DNA of 13,317 nucleotides from an uncultured Chromatiaceae bacterium (GCA_946482615.1 CAMLSF010000105.1:1-13317), one strand, 5' to 3'. Positions 1-7,737 are shown, counted from the stretch's first letter. A program made the numbers and translations. Notes: generated by a model not told the origin, from the letters alone.

Positions 1-1085
1 TCTTGTCCCGTCAGCCGCACCGAGCTGTATTCACGCCGCGGTGGGTATGACTTTCTAAGCCAGTCAAAACCTTGCGTTTTATTATCTTGCGTCATATAGA
101 AACGAAACAAAGCATCGTCCCGGCGCACATCATATAACAGCCGGGTTAAATTTTGGACATCTAAAAGTCCAAATTCTGAATTTATTTTCAGCTCTGAAAT
201 TTTTGGCTGAGGCAGCACCTGCGATAGAGTCTTGTGCGGTGTCAACCCCAACTGCTGGCAAAAAGCCTGATACAACATTTCTGTGCCCCGGGCTTTGCCT
301 TCAATGCTATGCCCTGCGATATGAGCGCTGGCTATATCAGTGTATGGGAGCAGTCTTAAATCAGGTTCTGGTTCATTGGCCCAAACATCCAGCACCAGCG
401 GTCTTTTCTGACCAGACTGGGCTGCAGTCAATAAATCCTGGTTATTGGTCACTTCACCACGACAGGCATTGATCAGGGCGCAATCGGGTTTGAGTAACTT
501 TAACGTGCGGCTATTCAGTAAATCCGCAGTGGCGTCAGGCCCGGTTTTGATTAAAGGCACATGAAAACTGACAATATCCACCTGAGGTAATAACTGTTCA
601 AATGGAATATGCGGAAAATCGGCTTCTGCAGCAGCCCGCAGTGGATCACAACACAACACCCTGATGGATAAAGCCTGTAAAGCACTTACTAATAATCGGC
701 CTATATTGCCAACCCCAACCACTCCCACAGTTTTTTGCTGCAAATTCCACTGGTATTTTTCACAGAGCACAAAGATGCTGCTTAACACATACTCCACCAC
801 AGACTGTGCATTACAACCAGGCGCACTGCTAAAACCTATACCCCGCTGCTGCAGGTAGTTCTGATCGATATGATCGGTGCCAATAGTGGCAGTACCAACA
901 AATTTCAGCTGTGGACTTTTTGCTAACAATTGCTCGTTGACTTTGGTAACAGAGCGCACCAACAGCACATCAGCGTCACTAATCTGATCCGCAGTTAAAG
1001 TGCGGCCATTGACCAGCGTTACCTCGCCTAATTCGGCAAAAAAGTCTTTGACGTACGGCATATTTTCGTCGGCGTATATCTTCAT
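1..1085 (-). CDS. pdxB: Erythronate-4-phosphate dehydrogenase, C-terminus cut by window edge
   Basis: An open frame reads leftward from ATG at 1085 (MKIYADENMPYV) for 361 codons to the window edge without a stop. E. coli PdxB has about 378 residues, so roughly 15-20 residues are missing. It is an NAD-dependent D-2-hydroxyacid dehydrogenase that oxidises 4-phospho-D-erythronate, the second step of the DXP-dependent pyridoxal 5'-phosphate pathway in the cytoplasm. Visible motifs: Rossmann glycine motif GVVGVGNIG (121-129); catalytic Arg209 in INACRG; Glu238 in DVWANEPE; His255 in AHIAGHS. These three sit one residue from the positions known for E. coli PdxB. The PdxB-type dimerisation domain follows from about residue 285. 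The ribosome binding site is weak. The gene lies downstream of fabB in the same direction but beyond a terminator, so it probably has its own promoter; a possible -10 (TACAAT, minus strand, 1115-1120) lacks a convincing -35. Confidence 0.95.
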   Translation of the reverse strand, partial: MKIYADENMPYVKDFFAELGEVTLVNGRTLTADQISDADVLLVRSVTKVNEQLLAKSPQLKFVGTATIGTDHIDQNYLQQRGIGFSSAPGCNAQSVVEYVLSSIFVLCEKYQWNLQQKTVGVVGVGNIGRLLVSALQALSIRVLCCDPLRAAAEADFPHIPFEQLLPQVDIVSFHVPLIKTGPDATADLLNSRTLKLLKPDCALINACRGEVTNNQDLLTAAQSGQKRPLVLDVWANEPEPDLRLLPYTDIASAHIAGHSIEGKARGTEMLYQAFCQQLGLTPHKTLSQVLPQPKISELKINSEFGLLDVQNLTRLLYDVRRDDALFRFYMTQDNKTQGFDWLRKSYPPRREYSSVRLTGQ

Positions 1086-1172
1086 CTGTATCAGTCCACA
1101 ACCAGAATGGCGGTATTGTAACGACGCCGTATCCTTTGAGCCATCGGATTTCTGAATTTTTGATAAGCCAAT

Positions 1173-1205
1173 AAAAAAGGGCCAGGCATCTGGCCTGACC
1201 CTTTT
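1173..1205 (-). terminator. Rho-independent terminator of fabB
   Basis: Arms AAAAGGG (1175-1181) and CCCTTTT (1199-1205) pair, continue through one C/A mismatch into CAGG (1183-1186) and CCTG (1194-1197), and leave a 7-base loop. Read on the minus strand, the hairpin ends in a run of six T, as expected for transcripts leaving fabB, whose stop lies 15 bases before it. It separates fabB from pdxB. Confidence 0.8.
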
Positions 1206-1219
1206 AAGGATAAGAGGTA

Positions 1220-2434
1220 TTAACCCTGATATTTTTGCATCACTAAAGTGGCATTGGTACCACCAAAACCGAAGCTGTTTGACATCACAGTGGTCAGGTT
1301 GGCTGCTGTGGCTTTAGTGACAATATTTAAACCTGCAGCAGCTTCGTCCAGATTAGCAATATTGATAGAAGGAGCGATAAAGTTATGCTCCATCATCAGC
1401 AGTGAATAAATAGCTTCATGCACACCTGCAGCCCCTAACGCATGACCAGTCATAGCTTTAGTGGCACTGATGGCCGGAGATTTGCCACCAAACACCTGCT
1501 GGATAGCACCTAATTCTTTTACATCACCGACCGGAGTACTGGTGCCATGGGTGTTGACGTAGTCTATTGGACCTTTGACGTCTTTCATCGCCATTTCCAT
1601 ACAACGTACTGCACCTTCGCCACTTGGAGCTACCATGTCGTAACCATCTGAAGTCGCGCCGTAACCAACGATTTCAGCATAAATTTTAGCGCCACGGGCC
1701 AGCGCATGTTCCAGCTCTTCAATCACCAGAATACCGCCACCACCACTGATGACAAAACCATCACGGTCCGCATCATAAGTGCGGGACGCCAGTTCAGGGG
1801 TTTCATTGTACTTAGTGGATAAAGCACCCATAGCATCAAATTCCATCGCTAAGGTCCAGTGCACTTCTTCGCCACCACCGGCAAAAATAATGTCCTGTTT
1901 GCCTAGCTGGATCAGCTCGACTGCATGACCAATACAGTGGGCGCTGGTCGCACAGGCTGAACTGATGGAGTAGTTCACACCTTTGATTTCAAAAGGAGTG
2001 GCCAAACAGGCAGAACAGGTGCTCGACATGGTTTTTGGCACTGCATAAGGACCTACACGTTTGACACCTTTTTCACGTAAGGTATCAGCCGCTTCAATCT
2101 GAGTTTTAGAGGAAGCACCACCAGAACCCACTACTAAACCAGTGCGGAAATTCGACACCAGCTCTGGGGTTAATCCCGCGTCATCAATGGCCTGTTGCAT
2201 AGAAATATAAGCATAAGCCGCTGCATCACCCATAAAACGCAAAGCTTTGCGGTCTATTAAGGCTGCTGTATCGATTTCAATCTGGCCCCAGACCTGTGAT
2301 CTCAGGCCCATGTCGGCAAATTCCTGTGACGCTTTGATGCCTGAGCGTCCGGCTTTTAACGATTCCAGCACTTGCTGTTTATCGTTACCAATACTGGATA
2401 CTATGCCTAACCCTGTGATCACTGCTCTTTTCAT
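1220..2434 (-). CDS. fabB: 3-oxoacyl-ACP synthase I (beta-ketoacyl-ACP synthase I)
   Basis: The product is a 404-residue condensing enzyme that elongates acyl-ACP with malonyl-ACP. The FabB type is required to elongate cis-3-decenoyl-ACP in unsaturated fatty acid synthesis. The sequence is closely similar to E. coli FabB along its length. The catalytic triad is visible: Cys161 in SSACATSAH, His296 in [11 protein letters not shown] and His331 in [11 protein letters not shown]; the C-terminal GFGGTNA loop is at 390-396. The frame is open five codons further upstream (ATG at 2449), but I chose ATG at 2434 because [10 protein letters not shown] matches the family N-terminus and GGAG sits 5 bases before it. 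It is divergent from mnmC, as in E. coli. A promoter and a FabR-like operator lie upstream, so control by unsaturated fatty acid status is likely. Confidence 0.97.
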   Translation of the reverse strand: MKRAVITGLGIVSSIGNDKQQVLESLKAGRSGIKASQEFADMGLRSQVWGQIEIDTAALIDRKALRFMGDAAAYAYISMQQAIDDAGLTPELVSNFRTGLVVGSGGASSKTQIEAADTLREKGVKRVGPYAVPKTMSSTCSACLATPFEIKGVNYSISSACATSAHCIGHAVELIQLGKQDIIFAGGGEEVHWTLAMEFDAMGALSTKYNETPELASRTYDADRDGFVISGGGGILVIEELEHALARGAKIYAEIVGYGATSDGYDMVAPSGEGAVRCMEMAMKDVKGPIDYVNTHGTSTPVGDVKELGAIQQVFGGKSPAISATKAMTGHALGAAGVHEAIYSLLMMEHNFIAPSINIANLDEAAAGLNIVTKATAANLTTVMSNSFGFGGTNATLVMQKYQG

Positions 2435-2517
2435 GCTTGCTCCAAACAAAAAATCGGATGTCTTTTAATAATTGCGCCACATTGTACGGAGTTTCTTTCC
2501 GAAACTGGTCCGCTTTC

Positions 2518-2535
2518 AGCGCACAGCTGTACACT
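2518..2535. promoter_or_regulatory. FabR-like operator of fabB
   Basis: The 18-bp sequence AGCGCACAGCTGTACACT is an imperfect palindrome with 7 of 9 positions symmetric. It resembles the palindrome bound by FabR, the TetR-family repressor of fabA and fabB in E. coli (AGCGTACA-like half sites). It lies two bases downstream of the proposed fabB -10, over the expected transcription start, which suits a repressor. The assignment rests on resemblance from memory plus context; no fabR gene is in the window. Confidence 0.5.
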
Positions 2536-2537
2536 AT

Positions 2538-2566
2538 TATCTATTTGTATTGCGGCTAAGTTACAA
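2538..2566 (-). promoter_or_regulatory. Probable sigma-70 promoter of fabB
   Basis: On the minus strand, -35 TTGTAA (2561-2566) and -10 TAGATA (2538-2543) are separated by 17 bases. The FabR-like palindrome follows immediately downstream. The distance to the fabB start implies a leader of roughly 95 bases. The same interval must also hold the divergent mnmC promoter; TACAAT at 2562-2567 on the plus strand is a possible mnmC -10 but has no good -35. Confidence 0.45.
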
Positions 2567-2598
2567 TACCCCATTCTTTTTCGATAGGGTTTGATTCC

Positions 2599-4431
2599 TT
2601 GCAGCAGGCTCAAGTTCACTACAATGACGCTGGTACACCGGTTTCCGATCTGTTTGGCGATATTTATTTTTCGGACAATGGTGGTCTGGATGAAACTGAT
2701 TATGTGTTTTTGCATAAGAATCAGCTACCTGAACGCTGGTCTACTCATCCACGGCCTTTTTTCCATATCGCTGAAACTGGTTTTGGCACAGGCTTAAACT
2801 TCCTTTTAACCTGGTTAAGGTTTCGCCAATACAAAGCCAACCAGAGCACTTGTCAGCGGCTGTATTTCAGTAGTTTTGAAAAATACCCTTTCAGTAAACC
2901 AGACTTAAGCAAAGCCCTGGCCGCCTGGCCCCAACTGTCGGAACTCAGCGCTTTATTAATAGAAAACTACCCTGTCGCCCTGCCAGGCCCTCACAGACTT
3001 AGTTTTGATGGCGGCACAGTCATACTGGACTTATGGCTGGGCGATGTGAACGAACTACTACCGCAAGTGCCTGAGCACAACAAAGTCGATGCCTGGTTTT
3101 TAGATGGTTTTGCCCCCAGTAAAAATCCGGATATGTGGCAACAAAATTTATTTAACCAAATGTTCAGGCTGAGCCACAGTGGCACTACAGCATCCACTTT
3201 TACCTGTGCAGGTTTTGTCCGGCGCGGTTTAAATGAGGCCGGTTTTTCAGCAAAAAAAACCAAAGGCCATGGCCAAAAACGCGAAATGTTAATTGCTACT
3301 GCAGAACAAGCGGAAGAGCATAACGATAAGCGGCCGGACCAAATCACAGTGATAGGTGCTGGTGTCGCAGGCATTAATGCAGCTTTTGCCTTGTGGCAAA
3401 AAGGCTTAAAAGTGCGGCTGTTGTGTGCAGATCCAAAAGCGGGTATGGGAGCCTCGCACAATCGTCAGGGCGCGGTTTATCCTAACCTGCACGCCACTTA
3501 CGATCTGATGTCCTCTTTAAGTTGCCAGAGTTTTTTATACGCCAGACAGTTTTACGCGCGCTGGCTGGAAAAATTAGCAGTAGCAGCCGACTGGTGTGGG
3601 GTCTTAACCCTGGCCTGCAATGAGAATCTGGTTAAACGCCAGAATAAAATTCAGCAGCAAACTTTTGCTTTAAGTGGCTTGTTTAATCCTGTCACTAAAG
3701 AACAAGCCTCACAAATCGCAGGGCTTGAATTGCCTTATGATGGACTGTTTTTCCCAACTGCCGGCTGGTTATGCCCTCAGGAGTATTGCCAGCAGATGGC
3801 AAATTGGCTGAGTGCTCAGGGCGTTGAAATTCTGTATAACAGCCTTGTGCATCAGATCACTGAGCAAGAACATTATTGCGAATTAGACACCTCAGCAGGC
3901 GCCATACATGCGACAACTGTGGTTTTGGCCACTGGCGCCGAATTAAATAACTTAGCTTCGGAAGAGTCTTTCCCGCTCCGGCAAATTCGTGGCCAGGTTA
4001 GCCATCTGCAAAGCCAGAGCATGGCCACACTAAAAACTGTAGTTTGTCATCAGGGTTATATCACCCCGGCATACCAACAGTTGCATTGTGTCGGCGCCAC
4101 CTTTGATCGCAGCAGTGGACACAGTGAGGTGCTGGCCGCAGATAATCAACAAAATCTCGATCTGGTTAATCAGACACTAAAACAGCCTGACTGGTTTAAG
4201 GATCTGGAAGTGATATCCGCCAAAGCAGGTTTACGAGCCACAGTGCCCGATCATATGCCAGTGCTTGGCAAACACAACCAGCTGTGGCGTTTTGGTGCTT
4301 TAGGTGCCCGGGGTTTAACCTGGGCTCCTTTATTGGCTGAAGTTTTAGCTTGTGCCATCATGAAAGAGCCACTACCTTTAACAATACAACAACTGGATGG
4401 TATTGATATACAAAGATATCTTCAGCCTTGA
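2599..4431 (+). CDS. mnmC: tRNA 5-methylaminomethyl-2-thiouridine biosynthesis bifunctional protein MnmC
   Basis: This 610-residue two-domain enzyme performs the last steps of mnm5(s2)U34 synthesis in tRNA anticodons. The C-terminal FAD oxidoreductase removes the carboxymethyl group from cmnm5(s2)U, and the N-terminal methyltransferase then methylates nm5(s2)U with S-adenosylmethionine. Visible: SAM-binding ETGFGTGLNF (59-68); DAWFLDGFAPSKNPDMW (164-180) with the conserved Asp169; FAD dinucleotide motif VIGAGVAGINAA (251-262); GASHNRQGAVYPNL (284-297); and the C-terminal GALGARGLTWAP. It is shorter than E. coli MnmC (668). The start is TTG: a stop lies upstream in frame at 2557-2559 with no ATG between, AGGG lies 9 bases before the TTG, and the following residues line up with the E. 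coli N-terminus (AGTPVS). It is divergent from fabB and followed closely by a receiver-Hpt gene. Confidence 0.95.
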   Translation: MQQAQVHYNDAGTPVSDLFGDIYFSDNGGLDETDYVFLHKNQLPERWSTHPRPFFHIAETGFGTGLNFLLTWLRFRQYKANQSTCQRLYFSSFEKYPFSKPDLSKALAAWPQLSELSALLIENYPVALPGPHRLSFDGGTVILDLWLGDVNELLPQVPEHNKVDAWFLDGFAPSKNPDMWQQNLFNQMFRLSHSGTTASTFTCAGFVRRGLNEAGFSAKKTKGHGQKREMLIATAEQAEEHNDKRPDQITVIGAGVAGINAAFALWQKGLKVRLLCADPKAGMGASHNRQGAVYPNLHATYDLMSSLSCQSFLYARQFYARWLEKLAVAADWCGVLTLACNENLVKRQNKIQQQTFALSGLFNPVTKEQASQIAGLELPYDGLFFPTAGWLCPQEYCQQMANWLSAQGVEILYNSLVHQITEQEHYCELDTSAGAIHATTVVLATGAELNNLASEESFPLRQIRGQVSHLQSQSMATLKTVVCHQGYITPAYQQLHCVGATFDRSSGHSEVLAADNQQNLDLVNQTLKQPDWFKDLEVISAKAGLRATVPDHMPVLGKHNQLWRFGALGARGLTWAPLLAEVLACAIMKEPLPLTIQQLDGIDIQRYLQP

Positions 4432-4446
4432 TCAAAGGAAGTCCAA

Positions 4447-5061
4447 TTGAACTTACTTTTTGCCGAAGACGACGCTTTATTGGCGCAGCTCTTTCAGTTA
4501 CAGGCACAACAAGCAGGCTATAACGTATGCTGGGTTGACAATGGTGATGCCGCAGTGCAACAGGCATTAAGTTATCATCACGATTTGATTCTGATGGATG
4601 TGCAAATGCCAGTGATGGATGGCGTCAGCGCCATGCAGTTACTGCGCCAGCTTGGATTTGATCGCCCTATACTAGCAATGTCTGCTGAAGAAGTGATTGA
4701 AAGTGGTTTTGATCTGGTGTTGAAAAAACCATTGCATTGGGATGAAGTACAACAACACCTCTGTCAGTTTGAAGTGGTTCCTCCCGTGGTTTTGCAGGTC
4801 CCGTCTGACTTAAGAAATGCCTATATTCAACACGTAAAAAACTCACTACAACAACTGGAACAGTTATGTGCGGAAGGAAAATGGACTGAATTTGCCGCCA
4901 TAGTGCATCAGTTGAAAGGTAGTGCTGGCAGCTTTGGTTTAGATGCCATCAGCCAGCTCGCTCATCAATTTCAAACCAACTGGAATCCTGCTGATGCCGG
5001 ACAACAATACGCCAGTGCAATCTTGTTTTTGGAGCAGTCGAAGGCATGCAAACCAGAATAA
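4447..5061 (+). CDS. Orphan response regulator: receiver domain fused to Hpt domain
   Basis: The 204-residue cytoplasmic protein has an N-terminal receiver (about 1-110) and a C-terminal histidine phosphotransfer domain (about 120-200). Receiver residues: acidic pair D8-D9, phospho-acceptor D51 in LILMDVQMPVMDG, S79 and K94-P95. The Hpt motif HQLKGSAGSFG places the phospho-histidine at H154. Ser79 and Lys94 are only 15 residues apart, against 22 in CheY, so the alpha-4/beta-5 part is shortened. The start is TTG with AAGGAA 6 bases before it; no better start is seen. The gene begins 15 bases after the mnmC stop and overlaps the next receiver gene by 16 bases, so the three are probably co-transcribed. 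No histidine kinase is in the window. A phosphorelay role is inferred from the domains; the pathway is unknown to me. Confidence 0.85.
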   Translation: MNLLFAEDDALLAQLFQLQAQQAGYNVCWVDNGDAAVQQALSYHHDLILMDVQMPVMDGVSAMQLLRQLGFDRPILAMSAEEVIESGFDLVLKKPLHWDEVQQHLCQFEVVPPVVLQVPSDLRNAYIQHVKNSLQQLEQLCAEGKWTEFAAIVHQLKGSAGSFGLDAISQLAHQFQTNWNPADAGQQYASAILFLEQSKACKPE

Positions 5062-5483
5062 AAGTACGGGATCAGAAAATACTACTGGTAGACGATTTAG
5101 ACTACAACAGACAGTTATTACGACATAATCTGACCGCGTTATTTTCACAGCACAATTTAAAATACAAAGCTTTCAGTTATTTTCAGGCGCACAATGCATC
5201 CTCTGCACTATTGTCTTTCAGTCAGCAAAGTCCTGATTTAGTTTTTCTGGATATTGAATTACCTGATGGTTCGGGCATTGAACTGCTTAAACGCTTTAAA
5301 GAACAAAAACCAGATTGTTTTGTTGTGATGGTCAGTGGCGTCAGCACTTTGGATAATGTGAAAGCCAGCATAGCTGCAGGAGCAGCCTCTTTTATTGTCA
5401 AACCTTTTACCGCGGATAAAATCCTGGCTGTATTAAGACAATTTGAGCGTTATTACGACAGGTTACTAAAAACAGCTGGTTAA
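5046..5483 (+). CDS. Single-domain response regulator (CheY-like receiver)
   Basis: The 145-residue protein is one receiver domain with no output domain. Expected residues are present: D16-D17 in LLVDDLD, phospho-acceptor D69 in LVFLDIELPDGSG, S97 in VMVSG, and K119-P120 in IVKPF; Ser97 to Lys119 is the standard 22 residues. About 8 residues precede the first beta strand and a short helical tail follows. The ATG lies inside the end of the receiver-Hpt gene (16-base overlap), with GGAG 11 bases upstream, so translation is probably coupled. The pairing suggests that it exchanges phosphate with the Hpt domain of its neighbour; that is inference. Target and input kinase are not visible. A two-way terminator follows the stop. 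Confidence 0.85.
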   Translation: MQTRIKVRDQKILLVDDLDYNRQLLRHNLTALFSQHNLKYKAFSYFQAHNASSALLSFSQQSPDLVFLDIELPDGSGIELLKRFKEQKPDCFVVMVSGVSTLDNVKASIAAGAASFIVKPFTADKILAVLRQFERYYDRLLKTAG

Positions 5484-5496
5484 ATCGGCGGAAAAG

Positions 5497-5520
5497 AAAG
5501 CCCTGAACCATCAGGGCTTT
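5497..5520. terminator. Shared convergent terminator (response regulators / motY)
   Basis: A perfect 10-bp stem, AAAGCCCTGA (5497-5506) with TCAGGGCTTT (5511-5520), closes a 4-base ACCA loop. T runs occur on the plus strand (…CTTTTCC) and the minus strand (…CTTTCTTTTCC). The right arm contains the motY stop codon (TGA, minus strand, 5511-5513) and the last motY codons, so the hairpin overlaps coding sequence. Confidence 0.8.
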
Positions 5521-6395
5521 TCCATCTGAATCACTACACGGCGGTTTTTGGCTCGTCCCAAAGAGCTTTCATTCGAAGCCACATGACGTTTTTCACCTAA
5601 ACCTTCAGTGCGTATTCTGCTTTCTTCCAGACCAAAACTAACCAGTTTAGTTTTGATGGCTTCAGCACGTTTTATCGACAACTGCTCATTCATCCAGCGT
5701 CCACCAAAAGAATCGCTGTAGGCCTGAATATCTATACTTTCGATACTTTGATCATGTTTCAAATAGTCAGCAATTTGTTCCAGACGCTTTTTAGAAGCCT
5801 TGGTCAGTTCGTCGCCTCCCGACTCATAGGTCAGTACGGTAAAAGCAATATCATCAAAAGTGTAAGGCAACAAAGCACTGACACACTGGGTAAACTGATC
5901 CATGGCTTCAATAAAATGTACAGGATTTAACGACACACTGACTTTATCGTAAGGGCTGTACCAATCAGAGAAATAAAAGGTCGGGCTGTACCCCTGCTCC
6001 AGTTCCGTCAGCATAGTCCAGCTTTCTGCTTTACCTAAATCACCGTCAAATTGCTTCAGCATCTTCATACTGCTGATGGCCTTAGCTTGTTCACCCGGAC
6101 GCCAGACCGGTGGTACGGACAAGACCTCAGCCAAAGCATAGTGATCCGGCAAACGTAACATGTTTAATTCGAACTGCATATTCAGTTCTTTACCGGCTGT
6201 GCTTCTGAAAAAAGCTTCACCAAAATGGGGAACAGGATGACTCAGCTCACAGACTAAAGGCGAATTTTGTTTTAAAGACCAGGTGGATTGGTCTAACGTC
6301 GCTGAATACTGACGTAACCCGGCTTGTGCCTGAGCAGCCGCAAGCAGAATTGGCATCAGCCAAAGCTTATATCGTATAGGTTTCCCTTTTTTCAT
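5511..6395 (-). CDS. motY: Sodium-type flagellar motor protein MotY
   Basis: The 294-residue secreted protein forms, with MotX, the periplasmic T-ring of sodium-driven polar flagella and helps anchor PomA/PomB-type stators. The sequence tracks Vibrio MotY throughout. A signal peptide (basic [10 protein letters not shown], hydrophobic 11-20, cleavage after AQA at 25) is followed by the MotY N-terminal domain with VPPVWRPGE (94-102) and KQFDGDLG (114-121). An OmpA-like peptidoglycan-binding domain follows: [16 protein letters not shown] (198-213), YSDS (226-229) and [10 protein letters not shown] (281-290). Cys49 and Cys171 are 122 residues apart, matching the spacing of the disulfide Cys25/Cys147 in mature Vibrio MotY. 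It is not a generic OmpA protein, because the N-terminal half is MotY-specific. It is divergent from rnt. The ribosome binding site is weak (GGGTG), and no clear sigma-28 or sigma-54 promoter is seen. Confidence 0.93.
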   Translation of the reverse strand: MKKGKPIRYKLWLMPILLAAAQAQAGLRQYSATLDQSTWSLKQNSPLVCELSHPVPHFGEAFFRSTAGKELNMQFELNMLRLPDHYALAEVLSVPPVWRPGEQAKAISSMKMLKQFDGDLGKAESWTMLTELEQGYSPTFYFSDWYSPYDKVSVSLNPVHFIEAMDQFTQCVSALLPYTFDDIAFTVLTYESGGDELTKASKKRLEQIADYLKHDQSIESIDIQAYSDSFGGRWMNEQLSIKRAEAIKTKLVSFGLEESRIRTEGLGEKRHVASNESSLGRAKNRRVVIQMEKP

Positions 6396-6506
6396 CTCAA
6401 CACCCGTTGTTTTTCAACTTCCACCAGGACAAACAAGGTACTCAAACAAGACGCTTTGCAATTTATTTGGCATAATGCCTGCCTATCTTATCAGGACACA
6501 GGTCTT

Positions 6507-7184
6507 ATGACTCAAGCTTTACATCCGTTAGCACAACGTTTTCGTGGCTACTTCCCTGTTGTTATCGACGTAGAAACCGCAGGCTTTAATGCAAAAACAG
6601 ATGCATTGTTAGAAATAGCTGCAACTTTGTTGACTATAGACGAAAAAGGCATGCTTGTTCCAAGCCAGACGCTGCATTTTCATATTGAACCTTTTGAGGG
6701 TGCAAACCTGGAAGCCAGCTCCTTAGCTTTTAATGGCATAGACCCCTACAACCCGCTTCGTGGCGCGGTTTCAGAGCGGGAAGCTCTGACTGAAATTTGC
6801 CGTGCTGTCCGTAAAGCTCAGAAAGATGCCGACTGCCAACGAGCCGTTGTTGTAGCTCATAACGCTGCTTTTGATCAGAGTTTTTTAAATGCAGCTATTG
6901 AGCGAATTAAATTAAAACGATCACCTTTTCACGCTTTTGTCTCTTTTGATACCACCACCTTGTCGGCCCTGGCGTTAGGTCAGACGGTTCTGGCCAAAGC
7001 CTGTAAACAAGCTGGGATTGAGTTTGACAATAAAGAAGCACACAGCGCTTTGTATGACACTGAACGCACGGCAGAACTGTTTTGTTACATAGTCAACCGC
7101 TGGCATCAACTCGGCGGCTGGCCGCCACCTATGCTGATGGATGAAACTGAGCAGGAAGAAAGTACAGAATCAGACCCAGCCTGA
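6507..7184 (+). CDS. rnt: Ribonuclease T
   Basis: The 225-residue DEDD-family 3'-5' exoribonuclease trims the 3' ends of tRNA (including CCA-end turnover), 5S and 23S rRNA, and acts as a homodimer. All catalytic residues are visible: D21 and E23 in [10 protein letters not shown]123 in [10 protein letters not shown]179 and D184 in [11 protein letters not shown]. The length is slightly above E. coli RNase T (215), with an acidic tail ([15 protein letters not shown]) as the extra part. The frame stays open upstream to an ATG at 6324, but that would run through the motY start region, and the family N-terminus begins at ATG 6507; AGGA lies 10 bases before it. It is divergent from motY across 111 bases, a neighbourhood also familiar in other polar-flagellated gammaproteobacteria. 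It ends before a strong two-way terminator. Confidence 0.95.
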   Translation: MTQALHPLAQRFRGYFPVVIDVETAGFNAKTDALLEIAATLLTIDEKGMLVPSQTLHFHIEPFEGANLEASSLAFNGIDPYNPLRGAVSEREALTEICRAVRKAQKDADCQRAVVVAHNAAFDQSFLNAAIERIKLKRSPFHAFVSFDTTTLSALALGQTVLAKACKQAGIEFDNKEAHSALYDTERTAELFCYIVNRWHQLGGWPPPMLMDETEQEESTESDPA

Positions 7185-7192
7185 CCCCCATT

Positions 7193-7220
7193 AAAAAAAG
7201 CAGCCTGAGCTGCTTTTTTT
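7193..7220. terminator. Two-way terminator between rnt and grxD
   Basis: A perfect 12-bp stem, AAAAAAAGCAGC (7193-7204) with GCTGCTTTTTTT (7209-7220), closes a CTGA tetraloop. The A and T runs at both ends give a U tract in either direction. It serves the convergent genes rnt (stop 8 bases before) and grxD (stop 8 bases after). Confidence 0.9.
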
Positions 7221-7228
7221 ATGCCTGA

Positions 7229-7567
7229 TTACTCAGCGCTTTCGCTGTTGTGTTTAGCCGCGGTTTCATTGATCAGAGGTTGTAACTCACCACGCTGGAA
7301 CATTTCCAGAATAATGTCACAACCACCAATCAGCTCACCTTCCACCCACAACTGAGGGAAAGTTGGCCAGTTGGCAAATTTTGGTAATTCAGCGCGGATA
7401 TCCGGGTTTTGCAGAATGTCGACAAACGCAAAAGGTTGGCCACATGCAATCAGGGCCTGAGACGCCTGAGCTGAAAAACCGCAACTCGGTAATTTTGGCG
7501 AACCTTTCATATAAATGATGATTGGGTTATCAGCCAACTGTTGTTTAATTTTCTCAATGGTTTCCAT
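7229..7567 (-). CDS. grxD: Monothiol glutaredoxin 4 (Grx4 family)
   Basis: The 112-residue cytoplasmic monothiol glutaredoxin binds a glutathione-ligated [2Fe-2S] cluster between subunits or with BolA-type partners, and works in iron-sulfur cluster transfer rather than in disulfide reduction. The sequence is near-identical in layout to E. coli GrxD (115 residues): YMKGSPKLPSCGFS with active Cys29, the TFPQLW glutathione-binding segment (69-74), and GGCDI (81-85). GAGG lies 6 bases before ATG 7567. It is divergent from sodB across 225 bases, and that interval contains an IscR-like site. A weak minus-strand -10 (TAAAAT, 7607-7612) is seen without a good -35. Confidence 0.96.
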   Translation of the reverse strand: METIEKIKQQLADNPIIIYMKGSPKLPSCGFSAQASQALIACGQPFAFVDILQNPDIRAELPKFANWPTFPQLWVEGELIGGCDIILEMFQRGELQPLINETAAKHNSESAE

Positions 7568-7711
7568 CTTCAGCCTCTGGCACTACTGGGTTTAAAAATT
7601 TGTCTCATTTTACGCTCTGTTTGTTCATTTCGCACTTGAGATTTTACAAAACGTCCCAAGAATATGGGGAGCAGACATTTGCATTGCAATGGGTTCAAAC
7701 AGCAAAATTTA

Positions 7712-7737
7712 CGACTAAAACTTGAGTAATTTAGTCG
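7712..7737. repeat. 8-bp inverted repeat in the sodB promoter
   Basis: CGACTAAA (7712-7719) and TTTAGTCG (7730-7737) are perfect inverted copies around a 10-base centre that contains the -35 element. The right arm is also part of the IscR-like site. It could be an operator dyad in its own right. No known operator fits both arms well, so its role is open. Confidence 0.5.

Noticed and set aside
203..858. Two plus-strand open frames at the left end (203-472 and 664-858)
   Set aside because: Both lie opposite pdxB, which reads continuously and matches PdxB in full; the plus-strand frames show no recognisable protein.
2991..3461. 156-codon minus-strand frame inside mnmC
   Set aside because: It is antisense to the conserved MnmC coding sequence, and its translation resembles no known domain.
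6476..6492. Sigma-54-like element on the minus strand upstream of motY
   Set aside because: GG-N10-GC spacing exists (AGGCAGGCATTATGC), but the flanking consensus is poor and the match is of a strength expected by chance.
6324..6506. Longer rnt reading frame starting inside the motY 5' end
   Set aside because: The extra residues have no counterpart in RNase T, and the segment overlaps the motY signal peptide codons and the divergent promoter interval.
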